DNA of 64,000 nt, from contig JADANN010000386.1 in assembly GCA_018806985.1 (NCBI GenBank), forward strand, positions 539,867-603,866. Direction: 5' to 3'. The translations under genes were made by a program, and so were the position numbers. Origin of the DNA: Angiostrongylus vasorum. Lineage: Eukaryota > Nematoda > Chromadorea > Rhabditida > Metastrongylidae. Within the stretch, counting starts at the first letter, position 1. The number at the start of each line of letters is the position of its first letter. Positions 53,201 to 64,000 of the stretch are shown here, piece by piece. The notes below the pieces were generated by a model. It was not told the origin of the DNA, did no database searches, and saw only the letters and a program-made list of their open reading frames with translations.

Positions 53201-56200
53201 AGCGACCAGGTTTGCGAAGCATACATTAATGTAGGAAGTACGGTGGAGTCGAGAAGGTAGATACAAAGCCAGGTGTTCTTTATTCTCTTCACTACATACT
53301 CGTCTCCCCAGACCGCTTGTTTCCCTCTGCTCAATTCTGGAGCTAAGTCGTTCATCATGTTCATTTCCCGATCTAGATTGATGTAACTGGAGCATTCGGA
53401 GATATTCATTCCTTCGAGCGAGAATGGGGCATACGAATCCAACCCGTTCCTCGTACAACATCCTTTTTGTGGAATGTACTCAAAGACCAATCTTTCCACA
53501 GGGTTTATCAAAGTCGGGATGCATTCTCTCCGCTTTGCTTATGTTTAGTGTTATAAGGACGATGTCATCAGCAAAGTGAAGATCGTGTGATTGCTGACCA
53601 TCGATTTTCATTTCCGTGTCATCCCATTCCGATATTCGCATGACGTTCTCGAGGGTGTCGGTAAATACTTTTGGTGAGATGGTATCGCCTTGCCTAACCA
53701 CCCTTTTAACGTGATTTTAATATCGTTGTAGAATGATGATATCTTGGTTGCGAAATTTTTGTACAGCACACAAAGAGTTTTCACATACTGAGTAGGAACT
53801 CCCTGACCCACCAGGGCTTCCATGACTGCTTTAATCTCAGTTGAGTCGAAGGTCTTTTTTAAATCGATGGAAGTGGAACAGAGCGTGCTTTTTGTATTTC
53901 ACGATATTACAATGAGTCTTGTTATCGTGTGGATGTGGTCTATCGTACTAAATCGTTTTCGAAACCCTGCTTGCTTACATGGCCGTCCTTCGCCAAGTGT
54001 TATGTCTATCCGGTTTTGGATCACTCGAGTGGAAAGGAAAGGCAGCAAGGAGATTGGACGGTAGTTAGCGATAAAGTGGAGGTCACTCTTCTTGAACCGT
54101 AACACAGTGTTGCTAGTCTGCGATTAAATGTGTGATTAGCCGAGACAGTGTGTTTATAACGACTGGCGGAACGCTTTTTGGGTGTTCAGATCTTATCCTG
54201 TCCAGAAGAAATATCATGTCAAATTGCAGGAGCATGAAACGATATACCATCCTACTTTATTTTATATGATGGAAGGTGGACGTGGCGATTGAAAAGATCT
54301 AAGTAGCGTTCGTGAATGATTGGCTTTTTTGGACGCTGTAACTGTTCAGTTTGGACGTCGGAGTGCAATCATCTTGGTTTTGTAATAGGCCAAGCTTCGA
54401 TCTGCTTTGCGACTACTTTTCCCAGCTTTTGCAGCGTCGACTACAACTGCCGCTTTTCTCTCTCTTAGAGCTTCTTTTATCGCTTGTCTTACATTGTATT
54501 GCAAGCTCGGGCGTCAGTTGTTGGTTGCATGCTGCTCGTGCGACTCCACGCTGGCGTATGAGCCCGAGGTTTCTGGAGACAGAAGTCTGTTGGTGAATTT
54601 CAAACTCTCAGCTTCCATAGCGCTAATGTGAAAGTGATGAGTGATCCTATCGTATTCCTCGTCGATGCTATCGAGAATGGCATCATCCCAACAGCCGTCT
54701 AATGAATTGAATAAGTCCCAGTTTATGACGGTTTTGGGAATTTGTTTTTCGAATCTAGGGACTTTTTTCTCCTTTCCGCAAGAATTGAAATCTTGTATGA
54801 AGAAGGCTATAGTCTGATCCCGTGTAGAATTTTGGGAGAACGGCGACATCGGCAACGCAAACTCTTCGATTTACTATGATGTGGTCTATTTGGTTATGGT
54901 ACTCTTCACTAGAAGACTCTTAGCTACAGCACTGAAGGTGGCGCTTCTGGAATTGCGAGTTACCATGGATGGTTCTGGTAGTCATGATAAACTCAGACAC
55001 CCGCTTACCCTGCTCGTTACATTCTAATCCGTGGATGCCAGTGTGACTTTTTTTCAGAAGTTCTTCTTGGTCCGGTGTTAGCGTTAAAATCTTGAATGAT
55101 GACCTTGAAGAATGTACGATCTCTTCTACAGAAGTTCTGAAAGTCAATGTAGAACATTACTTCTTCTTCGCCATAGTTTGATGACAACCCGTAAATTAGA
55201 AGATTCTCGTAGCAGGTATTTCCACATCTCTTTAATTTTGAACGTCCGATTCGGGGTGTTAGCTGCTCGAATGAAACGATGATGTTCATGAACAAACTCG
55301 TGCTGACAAGAACGCCGATGTCGCCGACTCTTCTACTGTCGCATTTTCCCAGGAACAGTTCTTCTCCGGTGTCATAGACAGCGTTGAAAAGGTGGCGTCG
55401 TTTCGTTTGGGACAGGCCGATGACGTCGTACTTTGTCCTTCTCGCTTGCATGATCAAATCTTCTATCGAGGACTCAGATGCAAGTGTGCGTTCATTGCAG
55501 GTACAGATCATCACCTTATTCCTTTGCGATTTAGGCAGCTTAGAATGGCTCTGAGATCTTAGTAGCCTGTATGCACTCGACCTACCCAACGCTGCCGAAT
55601 CGCGAGCTCTTTTGGGGTCAATGGAATGAGGTCCTTAACCATGGCTTAGGTTTTTGGTACCAACGTAGATCTTACTGAGCTCTGAAGGTGGGTTGTAAGC
55701 ATCGTCACGGGTTGCTTGCTAGTCTCTCCCAGAGTGAACATGGAGCTTGTTTGTTAGAGACGACTTATAACGACCTCCCATACACTTCCCTGTCACTTAA
55801 TTGCATGCTTTTGGCGGAATTGACTCGTAGAATACAATCAGCATAAAGAGAACTCACCCAAACACGCATTTATTAGTACTGCTGGTAAATTCTGAAACTA
55901 TGCGCCAAATGGGCTCAGCAGAAACAGGAAGTCCATCCCCCTGGATCCATCAGCATTTCAGTGAAGCAAAGGTCGTTTTTGGTCCGCGATTAACCCCCTA
56001 TCCGCCAGCTGGGGTCACGCCACGTAGCCTCGAGGCTAGCCGGTTCGAGATCTCTAATGTGAACGATATCCGTGGAATAGATAAAGGGAATGAAAAAGAA
56101 TACGTGACAGTATTGCTTACAAGAGAAACAGTTGCTAGAAATTAAATTCAGAACAAAGGCACTTTTACAGTGCACGTTGGGTAAATAGAGGTGTCGCCCT

Positions 56201-59200
56201 TGCGCAGCGGCCATACTAATCTTTTCTGTATTGTTTCAATTTTTAGTATATGTTTAGGAATGAACACGTGTCTTCCACGCGGTGGCGCAGTGGTTAGAGG
56301 CGCCACTACGACACACACGTGGAGTCGATCCCCGCGCCCATGGCCCACCAAGCCTTCCATCCTTCCGGGGTCGGCAAATTGGTACCAGACTTGTCTGGGA
56401 GGATAGCAGCACTGGCTCGATATATTGGTATACTACCGCGAGTCATTGCAAAAGTCACGTATACACTTTATCAGCTCCAACGATGCTTAATGAAGCCGAA
56501 CGCATGACGCATCCTTCAGGGATTGATCAACGCCGAGATCTTTATCCTTTATCTTTTGTCCTTTATGTTGAGTGAAATTCTCAATTTTAGGTAGACTCTT
56601 CAACTTTTGTTAGTGCTCATTTGATAGATACGAAACAATTTCTAAGGCTTGCTTTGAAGTCTGGAATTATATTCAATTTCTTATTGTTAACCACTTATGT
56701 CGGATAACAACGTTAATGCAGCAGACATGTGAAAGGTGCTTCTCAGCTGGAACAGAAGAACTTGGCGCTATGAAACAGGTGTCGTTTTTGCCGAAATGCT
56801 TCGGCACGACACAATTATTGAGCACACCCACGAGGGTTGCTCATACCGAAAAATCCTGAAAATGTTTGAACACACAACATTGCTGCAATATTGACTGATT
56901 ATCTACTAAACTACGAAGATGAAAGTTGCAGAGCCTGATGCTTATGAATAGACTAGACGAATCGATTTATTCCGGAAGTATTGATAGTGCACAGAAGAGA
57001 AGAAAAAACGAAGAAGAGGCGAAAGCGATTGTTAAACAAGCTGTGAGCACTTTTAAGAATCACTGACCTATCCAGTTCACGCAAACACTTTTCTAGGAGT
57101 CGAATCCTCCTGAGAACGAACATTTATGCCAGCTTGAACACGCCGCTGATGTCTTGCAAGTAAGTCGTTCACAGATTTCTTAATTGCGAAACATCCACAG
57201 AGCGAGGTGACGGTCTACAAGTCTGGTTTCGAGTGTTGATCTAATCAGGAGTGAAAGAAAGCTAAATTTGAAAAGCAATACACTGAGTAGTCGTCTTTCT
57301 GATGTCACATTTAGCTTTTACTTCGTTCTCTCAAAGCATATTGGAATATCGAATGCTTTTCAACTTCGCAAATTTTCGTTACAATGTTATTTGCCTTTTT
57401 TTTTAGAGCACAGCCATAAGCTTCATAGCTTTGCATTTCAAAATGTAGTGATTCAAGTTGTGTTCTAGGTATCTCATTCAGCTCTTCTATTATACTTTTA
57501 TGACGCCTTGATTTTTGTTGTCCATCCAGTGTTGGTTTCGATTTCACAAGTCGAACAATGCACGGCACTAAAAACGAGTTACTTAACTACTTGGATGGAC
57601 ACTTGTACGGCGCGTCGTCATTGCTTGTTCCGGCATAATTTACATCATCTTGTTTAGCCACTGTGGTTAGCTGGTGTCCCAAGGCAACCTAGCAGAAGCT
57701 TTCCTCAAATCGATGCGACCCCTAGAAGTTGCAATCCTCGTGGATCAGAGCGGAATCTGCCATCATGCGATTAGTTTGATACAAGGATGGGGGGTGATTC
57801 TCGGCATTGGTTTGCACCTAGTTGGGTTTCCGGAGAGAAACGTCGGACTCCACAGCTTTGAGAAGCCCAATTGGAGATGAGCCTCTGTTGCACACTAGAG
57901 CGCGACACCCAGGAACAGATCTCAGCCACCATAAGGCGATAAATCGTTGCGAGGTAAAGGCGACTTCGTTTACTTAATTCGAACCCGCGGTCACCTTTTC
58001 TGTGGGGTCATGCATTACCCACTGAATGACCGAGGGTCTTGCTTAGCCTTCCATTCATCGTCGTTTTTTTTGTCGCCGTGATGTCATCAACAATAGTCCG
58101 CCGCCAACGGCAACGATCTGGTGGAGCACTATTCGGCGTTGAACCCAGTTAAGCTAAGGCTGCAGTCGAAATCACAATGCTTAGCTTTTTATTTACTGTC
58201 TAGCATTCTTCATGGAATGGTATTATGAGAAATACAACCATAGTGGTGATGAGATATTTTCAAAACTCGGGCACCAGACCAAATCCGAACACTTTGTTGG
58301 CATCTCTATGATGGAAACAAAACTTGCTGAGAGAAAGGTAAAGCAATGGCATCGGTGATGCAGGGGTAAAGTGTGAGCCCACAGAAAAGGTAATCGACGG
58401 TTCGAATCTGACCTGAGGTCCGAGTTTTGCAAATGTTTCGGCATCATTGTGGTTCTATCTCATATAATACCTTGCGATGAAAAAAAATGATACAAAAAAA
58501 ATAATTAGTAGTAAATAAAAAGCTAAGCAGCACTGCGATTTCTTTCCTTACTCACTGCATAGGTTAAAAGCATTGCGTCGCCGATATTTTGCATTAATAA
58601 GCTAATACCGAGCTTTATTTGTCGTTCTAACATAGCGCGGACTCCACAGTTGCAGCACGTTGCTATGTTCTTTATAAAGGATCTCCTCCAATTTTGAGAG
58701 GCTTCGCTGCAAATGACCTGTTACTTTGCGCCTGATGCAATGGTTACTCCGGTTGCTCAACAACGAACGTCAGTCGGAACTCCGAGCTTCTGCTTCACTA
58801 TTTAGGCCACGTTGCACCCATATCCTGCTCATCCCACCACCATGGTTTCCATGGAACCATGCAGAGTGTGGATTCGAGCTCAATTAGTTGTTACTTGTCA
58901 ACCATTGACAGCGGTAGAATGACTCAGTGAACAAAAAGCAAAACTCTTGGTGACGCCGAATGCCCGACGAACATATCTGTCCTCCTTTTTCTTGAATAAA
59001 TTCATCTCATTTTCCACTTAATGCAGATTTCACCGGCGTTTTGTGCTTTCTTAATTCAGAGGAGAAACTTCCTGTTGTGCTTATTTTTCCAAACAATTTT
59101 TCCCAACCTTCCTCCTATTTTAACGACTTCAATTTTTTCTCTTTAGAATCTACAAAGCCTAACCAGTTAATTTTCTGGGTTTAAACTGATTCGCGTGTTC

Positions 59201-61504
59201 AAAATCCGTCTCTCTTTGTATGATCATGAGCAGCACTTATTCTTAATACTTCTTTAATGCTTCGTTTTCTTCTTTACGCAACATTTTAGGACTCAGCAAT
59301 TGGCATTCTTCTGAGACTTTCTGAACATAATAGTACTGCCGACACCAAAGATTTCTTGGATCAGGTATGGGACTTTATTTCCTGCGTACCGTAGAGTTTT
59401 GTTTTTATCAACTAACTCATTACACGAAAGCAAAATCTGAATTGAATTATTTTAAGGCCATGGAGTGCAAATATCGCTCAAATGCTGATGAGAAAGCGGC
59501 AACTTATCAGTGCAAACGATGTGAGAATAAGCAATTGCATACTGTAAGTTATTTCAAATGCTTTTTGTAGCAAAGTTAGTGTTAGTAAGTTACACCTTGG
59601 TCGAAAGGCGACAATGAAGTTTTAAACCTTCAGGCCACACTCTGGGCGCTAGTCTCGTTAGTCATATAATGAGCCTAACAGGCGCCAATAAACTTTCCAA
59701 TAGTCCTTGTCGCGGTTCAGACCTGTCCACTATATTTTGCTCGCTTTTGGGGAGCGAATAGAATCCTAGTTTTCAGCGTAGAACGATCCCAATTTTTATT
59801 GCTTCCAGCGAAAAAGCTCACGTTGGTGGGTTCTGTCAGGGCAACTAAGCATACTCACAGCTTATTTTTCGGGCTCCCCAGAGAAGACACTGGATTTTTG
59901 ATGGTCAAACTGTTTCTTACGCGTTCCCTAACAAATCGTTATAGGCTTTGGTCCAATGGACGCCCACATTGTAACCTAAACACGTGAGATTACCTTATGA
60001 AACCTAACAAATGGCGTCCAAAGCAGCATGAAAAAGGGAGTTGTGCAATTCCTTCATCAGAAGTCACCTTCCTCTTAAGAGTTGTACCAGGTCGCTTTTA
60101 GCGCGCACTCAACCTTCCGTTTGTCATCTAAGCTATCTTACGCAGTCCACTTATCTCTCTGGTGCTTCCGAGTAAGAAAGAACCGTGAGATTGGAAGCTT
60201 AAAAAATCAGAAATTGAGAAAAACACATAAAAATTACTGTTTTCACGCAGCTGAGTGACATTCTCGATGAACTTTCTGACATATTTGCGAGTTTTTCCAC
60301 TTCGGATGCTTCGGTGAGAAAGCACGTAGATGCAATTATGGAGAAAGTGAACGAAATGAAGGCGAAACAAGCAGCAGGGGTGAGTTGTGAGCCACACGAT
60401 AATGAGTGTTAAATTGTTGCATGCTAACGATTACGTTATCGATGTGAAAATCTTTGCTCTTGAGAAGATTTGCTTAAACTCGTGGGAAATTCGAAATGTA
60501 ATTGTGGCAAAAACAAAGCGAAATGTGAATTTACGCGTACAGCTATTCACAGAATAAGCGTAGATAATTACGGTGGGAAGGCTTTTCAAGTGAGAGAAGT
60601 GGGTTTTTTTGTAAGAATCTACGCTGAATGAATGATTGGCCGACGTCTTTTGTGGATGGAGGTGTTTGACACCGTTTTTTCACTTCTTGATGATGTGAGC
60701 CAATTTCATTCCACATTATCTAGTACCTCCCAACGGTTTACCGACTCATCGTGGCTGCGAGGTGTTCCTGGGTGCTGGACTGCGTTGTACTGCAGGGAGA
60801 TTCATCCTCTTGGAGGGGTCTCCCAAGCTGAGAATGAGTCCTGGGTTTCCAACAGGAAGCCCAGCTAAGAGTAAGCCAATACTAGGATCCGTCACCGTCC
60901 TGGTACCTAACTGGTCTCATGGTGGCAAATCTCCCTCTGATCCACAAGGGTGGTGGATGCCTGTGGTGGTGACGACCTGGGGCAGACTTTGACGTAGTTG
61001 GTCTCGAAACTCCAAGACACTACAATGCCTAAACCAGCAAATCTTCGAAAAAAATGGAGATTATTTTGTGGTCCGCACATCCAGTGAGGACGTTTCATCC
61101 AAGTCTCCAATTGACGGTGTTTCTTCTTGGGATTCACGTGTGAGATCTCAATCTTTATTCTTTAAGCTATAAGTCAGGCTCAAAATCATTAACTTAAAAA
61201 AACGCCTGTTTTATTACTGCCTCATAGATATGGGCAAGCCTGGATAAGGTAGCCAAAATAACCTGACTGACATATAATAGTTTGCAGTTGTACGATAGCA
61301 ATAAGAAGAGTGCCCCCGTCCACGCCATTCGAACCTGGTGAGCTAATTTTTTTCTTGTGACTCCACTGTGAAGTCGGCGAGGTGCTCGAATTTTTTCCTT
61401 CATTTTAGACTCTTCCGGAACGTCGGAAACCTATAGTCTTTGAAGCGCCCCGGTTTCTTCTGTTCAGCAAAGCTCTGTATTCCTTGCTTAGAATAAAGAT
61501 GTAA
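50218..61504 (+). CDS. Unrecognised 10-exon host gene, right copy (258 codons)
   Basis: Exons: 50218-50224 (ATGTCCG), 50320-50328 (9-nt micro-exon), 51033-51100, 51581-51712, 56932-57042, 57097-57159, 59290-59364, 59457-59543, 60251-60379, 61409-61504. All have GT/AG ends, mostly GTAAGT/GTGAGT donors and TTTTAG or TTTCACGCAG-like acceptors. From exon 3 on every junction is phase 0. The joined frame is open for 258 codons and stops at TAA next to an AATAAA. The protein starts MSARNGMFQMSTCNVDEDKE, has a long helical exon 4 (ALLREATNASHRAVNAIQSA), a helical segment rich in K and E in exon 5, a cysteine pair CKRCENK in exon 8, another helix in exon 9, and a hydrophobic end (FLLFSKALYSLL). I do not recognise the family. 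The join across the 5.2-kb intron 4 is the least certain; exon 5 also has an in-frame ATG at 56938, so it could start a separate gene. Further exons may be hidden in the 2.1-kb intron 6. Confidence 0.7.
50520..50612 (+). repeat. tRNA-like SINE head, variant (right arm)
   Basis: Mirror of 14285-14375, in intron 2 of the host gene, sense to it. Confidence 0.4.
52060..52441 (-). repeat. 400-bp repeat NR, copy 4 (right arm)
   Basis: Mirror of 12455-12835, antisense to the host gene in intron 4. Confidence 0.85.
52440..52575 (+). repeat. Diverged SINE body (right arm)
   Basis: Mirror of 12320-12450. Body blocks TTGGTACCAGACTTGTTTAG and GTAGCAACACTGACTTAATA are readable; the tail is lost. Confidence 0.5.
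53122..53511 (-). pseudogene. RTE reverse transcriptase C-terminal part (right arm)
   Basis: 129-codon frame: the end of the palm (INPVERLVFEYIPQKGCC), then LEGMNISECSSYINLDREMN, MMNDLAPELSRG and YASQTWSLRKQDGVS, SIENAVKRTIQRVSR. These are the thumb and C-terminal blocks of RTE reverse transcriptase. In the left arm an extra A splits the same stretch into two frames. Confidence 0.78.
55017..55589 (-). pseudogene. RTE endonuclease domain fragment (right arm)
   Basis: Mirror of 9307-9879, identical over the 190 codons as far as I compared. See there for motifs. Confidence 0.8.
56272..56573 (+). mobile_element. tRNA-derived SINE (right arm)
   Basis: Mirror of 8322-8625 and the best-preserved SINE of the window. 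Head GCGGTGGCGCAGTGGTTAGA and GTGGAGTCGATCCCCGCGCC; tail GGGATTGATCAACGCCGAG, TCTTTATCCTTTATC. It lies in intron 4 of the host gene in the sense orientation, 360 nt before exon 5. Confidence 0.87.
57311..57568 (-). CDS. Unrecognised 85-codon frame antisense in intron 6
   Basis: Open frame MPCIVRLVKSKPTLDGQQKS...YALRERSKS with a K/E-rich helical middle. In the left arm (7328-7585) two homopolymer differences (six versus five A near 7378; eight versus nine A near 7491) break it. No family and no splice evidence; it may be chance or a decayed repeat. Confidence 0.2.
   Translation of the reverse strand: MPCIVRLVKSKPTLDGQQKSRRHKSIIEELNEIPRTQLESLHFEMQSYEAYGCALKKKANNIVTKICEVEKHSIFQYALRERSKS
57660..57940 (+). 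repeat. 400-bp repeat NR, partial copy 3 (right arm)
   Basis: Mirror of 6955-7235, in intron 6 of the host gene. Confidence 0.7.
57960..58472 (+). mobile_element. Foldback element with terminal inverted repeats (right arm)
   Basis: Mirror of 6423-6935. Terminal inverted repeats at 58219-58266 and 58425-58472; B-box-like ACGGTTCGAATCT near 58399. In intron 6 of the host gene. Confidence 0.65.
60727..61106 (-). repeat. 400-bp repeat NR, copy 2 (right arm)
   Basis: Mirror of 3789-4168, antisense in intron 9 of the host gene, 300 nt before the last exon. Confidence 0.85.
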
Positions 61505-62045
61505 TGAAATGGAATATGATTGTATAAAGCTTCATGAAGGGATTCCAAAGAACAAAAAAACATGAGCAACCAAAATAAGGCATACACATTCTTTCATGCA
61601 ATCTGGTGATGATGGTTATGCGAAATGCTAATTGTAGGACAGTGCTTTATTAAAATCACCGTTCTTACGGGCCTTGATTCACAAACCTAGAACTCGAATG
61701 AAAGAAATGAGACAACAAATGAGCATTAACTCACGAAGACATTGAACTTTTATTGCTGTGACAGCTTAAACAACTATATATCTAGTTATCATAAAACCAT
61801 TCGTTACGGGAACCTTAAGAAAGCCCTATTTCTATGCTGCGCTAAACTTACATCGGCATCCAAGCAACAGTTTGATAATGGAAGCGCCTTTGTGAGACGA
61901 GTTTACATTGACGTCCAATGTGGAGCTGCACCGAAATTGTTGAATGTCTGTTCTAACTCGTGATCATAGCTCAAGCTCTGTACTTACAAACTTGGTTACT
62001 TGGGCGGCAGGTCTTCGCGAGTAAGCGGATTCGAGCGATCGCCGT

Positions 62046-62136
62046 TCATAGTGGTGGTCTCCTTCGAACATCGTCACCATGCTCGTCTTCCATAATATGA
62101 CGGTGAAGGCAAATCAGACAAGGAATGGGATCGACA
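62046..62136 (-). CDS. Candidate terminal exon, CxxC..H protein (right arm)
   Basis: Mirror of 2759-2849, with the same acceptor and open phase. It would be convergent with the host gene ending at 61504. Confidence 0.25.
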
Positions 62137-62324
62137 CTGCAATGTGGGACATTTTTTCTTTCTCAACAATGAGAATTTCAAGCGTGGATGTCGTCTATTT
62201 ATGGAAATATGTTGCCCGTAATTCAATAGGAGACACGACCAATAAATTCAGAGGCGCTAACATATTCCATGGTCACAACGATTCTGATATATCTGCGTAA
62301 CTCCTGACCGTAGGTGTTTTACGT

Positions 62325-62420
62325 TTTATCGTCTCATCGTGGCTGTGAGGTGTTCTTGGGTGTCATGTTGCGATATAATGCTCTTTTGAATTGGTGAAGA
62401 TGCATTTCAATAGGATCAAG
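62325..62420 (-). repeat. 400-bp repeat NR, end fragment
   Basis: TTTATCGTCTCATCGTGGCTGTGAGGTGTTC and TTGGGTGTCATGTTG match the terminal part of NR copies read on the minus strand (compare 60740-60790). It abuts the end of arm B'. Confidence 0.55.
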
Positions 62421-63740
62421 TATCACGTTAAGAGATTTACCCAGATGAGATGTCACCTGTTAAGCCTAATTTGTGGCATGGACAAGAAGTATTACTCATT
62501 CGTCATCACTGCAAGTTGGTATCCTCGTTGATAGAGAATTGTCGTCTTGTTTAAACCATCAAGGAGAAGAATGTGAAGTTGACAAATACAACAGAAAGTC
62601 GTTGAAAAATTTAATCTGGGTGCCAACTGCCTAGCATTGAACAAACATAAGTTTGTACCTTCATTATGACACATGATTATCCATCGCAACAAAAAAAATC
62701 AAATGCACACTGTTCACCATTGGACGTCAGTTTCGTTAATAGAAATACCCTGATAAAAACAGACCAAATGGCAACGACTAGAACGTTATTCTATAATCTT
62801 TGTTGTTCTGAAGTTTTACATGGAATCAGATTATTTCCGATTATGAGCGAGATTATTTCTTTTCAGAAATGACATGAAACCAAGCAATTAAAAAAAACGA
62901 GCCGAATCTCAAGGCCATCGTGGATTTTAAGTCGTTTTCATTTTAGATGCAAATAAAAGAACAAATTTGGAAATCACAAGGAGACACCTGTAAACTCTTC
63001 GATTAGAATGTTAGAATACAAGTACATGATCAGAAAGAAACCAGAAACTTCTGCGTAAGCATGTAAAACCCTGTAGAATAAATGAGGTGAAGACAAAACA
63101 CAGTAGAAAATTTTATTGGAGAAGAACTGCAGTATTGGACGAAGCAAGTGAGATACGGAGGAGCGCCCACAAGCTCCGTTTTCGACAGGGCAGTTTTTTG
63201 CAGTGAATGCAGGTTTTCCCGCCCCAATAGACAGGCGTGGTGTTTTGTTCACGAAAAAAATGGGCAGAAACCGACCGCCTTTGGGACCCATCACCAGTTC
63301 AGAACGAGCATTGACACTGCGGCTTACAGGTTACCTGTAATTACATTGTACATAGTTTCCAATGAATAAAGAGACAACAAGACCCTAGTTGTAACGCTGC
63401 CAACTATCGCCCATTCTGTAGATTAACTGTTGCCAGCAAGTTCTCTAATATATTTTACTTTGAAGGATTGATAATTGACGACCATAAAAGCAGGAAGGTT
63501 CGAACTCAGTCCAGTTTTTACTCACCTATCTCATTACCTCCATCTATGTCATAAGGTTCATTATTTATTCTCCTATATATTGCTGGGAGACGAACTGACC
63601 AATAATCAGCATGACACTTTTGGTTATTTTGCTACCAAATTTAAGTGACAGTCGGTTTGAAAAATTAACCATGGAATTTCACAATGTTTACTTCTTACTT
63701 GCTGCCTACAACAATTTCTCACGGCACGGTATCAAGGTGA
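62421..63740. other. Unassigned stretch with an RTE scrap
   Basis: Only 63388-63450 is recognised (ANYRPFCRLTVASKFSN on the plus strand, compare NYRPICLLSVIYKLFT of RTE). A minus-strand frame of 106 codons at 62974-63294 has no motif. Confidence 0.35.
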
Positions 63741-63744
63741 AATA

Positions 63745-64000
63745 CAACCACTGCGATGCTGAGATATTTGAAAAACTCCGGATCGCGGGTGTCTCCGGTG
63801 GGGAACGAAAACACTATTACCTTTTCCGGTTCAGGCTTTCACCAAGACACCATGCGGGCTCTTCGTTTCGCCTGTTTCTCAGTTAGTTATCTATCGATCT
63901 ATGCCATCAACAATCACCTGTGAAGCGATGTACCTGCATGGTGTGGCGGTAAACCCGCTAGCTTTCGGAAAGGGTAATAGCGCGTTCGTTCGCCACCGTA
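63745..64000. mobile_element. Foldback element, cut by the window end
   Basis: Left arm from 63745 (ACAACCACTGCGATGCTGAG, GGGTGTCTCCGGTGGGGAAC, TTCGCCTGTTTCTCAG), the interior with CAACAATCACCTGTGAAGCG, then the start of the inverted right arm (CATGGTGTGGCGGTAAACCC, TTTCGGAAAGGGTAATAGCG). It runs off the end; the last 37 bases equal 2485-2521. Confidence 0.75.

Larger units (their letters stand above)
52745..56038 (-). mobile_element. RTE-clade retrotransposon, full length but dead (right arm)
   Basis: Mirror of 8857-12150, antisense to the host gene inside its intron 4. Homopolymer differences from the left copy move some frames: five T here versus six A near 53464 (which joins a 129-codon RT frame at 53122-53511), six T versus five A near 54770, and four versus five near 54415. 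The same inactivating changes, such as SDYS in the endonuclease, are in both copies. Confidence 0.88.
49708..62323 (-). repeat. Inverted repeat B', right arm (12.6 kb)
   Basis: Inverse of 2518-15187. Carries the right copy of the host gene, the antisense RTE, SINEs, the foldback element and NR repeats in exactly mirrored order. The outer end joins an NR fragment at 62325 that is not present at the left boundary. Confidence 0.93.

Noticed and set aside
56272..56360. Possible functional tRNA gene
   Set aside because: The A- and B-box-like blocks belong to the SINE head. No closed acceptor stem could be drawn and the sequence continues into the SINE body, with the same arrangement at five other places.
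61742..61963. 73-codon frame downstream of the host gene stop, with a possible acceptor TATATATCTAG
   Set aside because: The open phase needs one carried-over base, whereas exon 9 ends in phase 0, and a better phase-0 terminal exon with stop and AATAAA lies before it at 61409-61504.

Overview
The window looks like nematode nuclear DNA, most likely from a strongylid (a hookworm such as Necator or Ancylostoma). The evidence is the degraded RTE-clade retrotransposons whose reverse transcriptase and endonuclease match those that fill hookworm genomes, Penelope-like elements with a GIY-YIG endonuclease, tRNA-derived SINEs, AT-rich spacers, and host exons with TTTTAG/TTTCAG acceptors and 45-54 nt introns. 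The species call is inference. There are no bacterial-style operons, rRNA genes, intact tRNA genes or CRISPR arrays.

Architecture. The window is dominated by two interleaved inverted duplications. Arm A (1-2485) is repeated inverted as A' (27547-30023). Arm B (2518-15187, about 12.7 kb) is repeated inverted as B' (49708-62323). The order is A - B - x - A' - y - B' - z. The arms are close to identical, and many of the differences are homopolymer lengths. Both may be real palindromic duplications or an assembly effect. A third, smaller inverted pair (16096-17117 and 21496-22528) lies in x and consists of two RTE copies that share the same stop codons.

Host genes. Each B arm carries one complete copy of a host gene that I reconstructed from splice sites and reading phase: ten coding exons, including a 7-nt first exon and a 9-nt micro-exon, 258 codons, on the plus strand of B' (50218-61504) and the minus strand of B (14678-3391). 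It encodes a helical, unrecognised protein. Its introns are swollen by a full-length RTE element (antisense), SINEs, a foldback element and copies of a 400-bp repeat. The left copy has one extra G at the exon 9 donor. Weaker host-exon candidates are at 2759-2849, 14961-15075 (mirrored at 49821-49935), 41000-41302, 45114-45202 and 46452-47048.

Transposons. Region x (15188-27546) holds RTE (-), Penelope-like element 1 (+), RTE (+), Penelope tails with hammerhead-like motifs, then AT-rich DNA. Region y (30024-49707) holds Penelope and RTE debris, a 2.4-kb RTE, Penelope-like element 2 with the longest open frame of the window (260 codons, C-terminal RT region plus GIY-YIG) and a well-formed hammerhead motif in its 3' tail, a different RTE endonuclease fragment, long (GT)n and (TA)n tracts, SINEs and foldback elements. 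Every autonomous element seen carries frameshifts or stops, so none looks active as written. The window is therefore mainly a record of retrotransposition followed by segmental inverted duplication.
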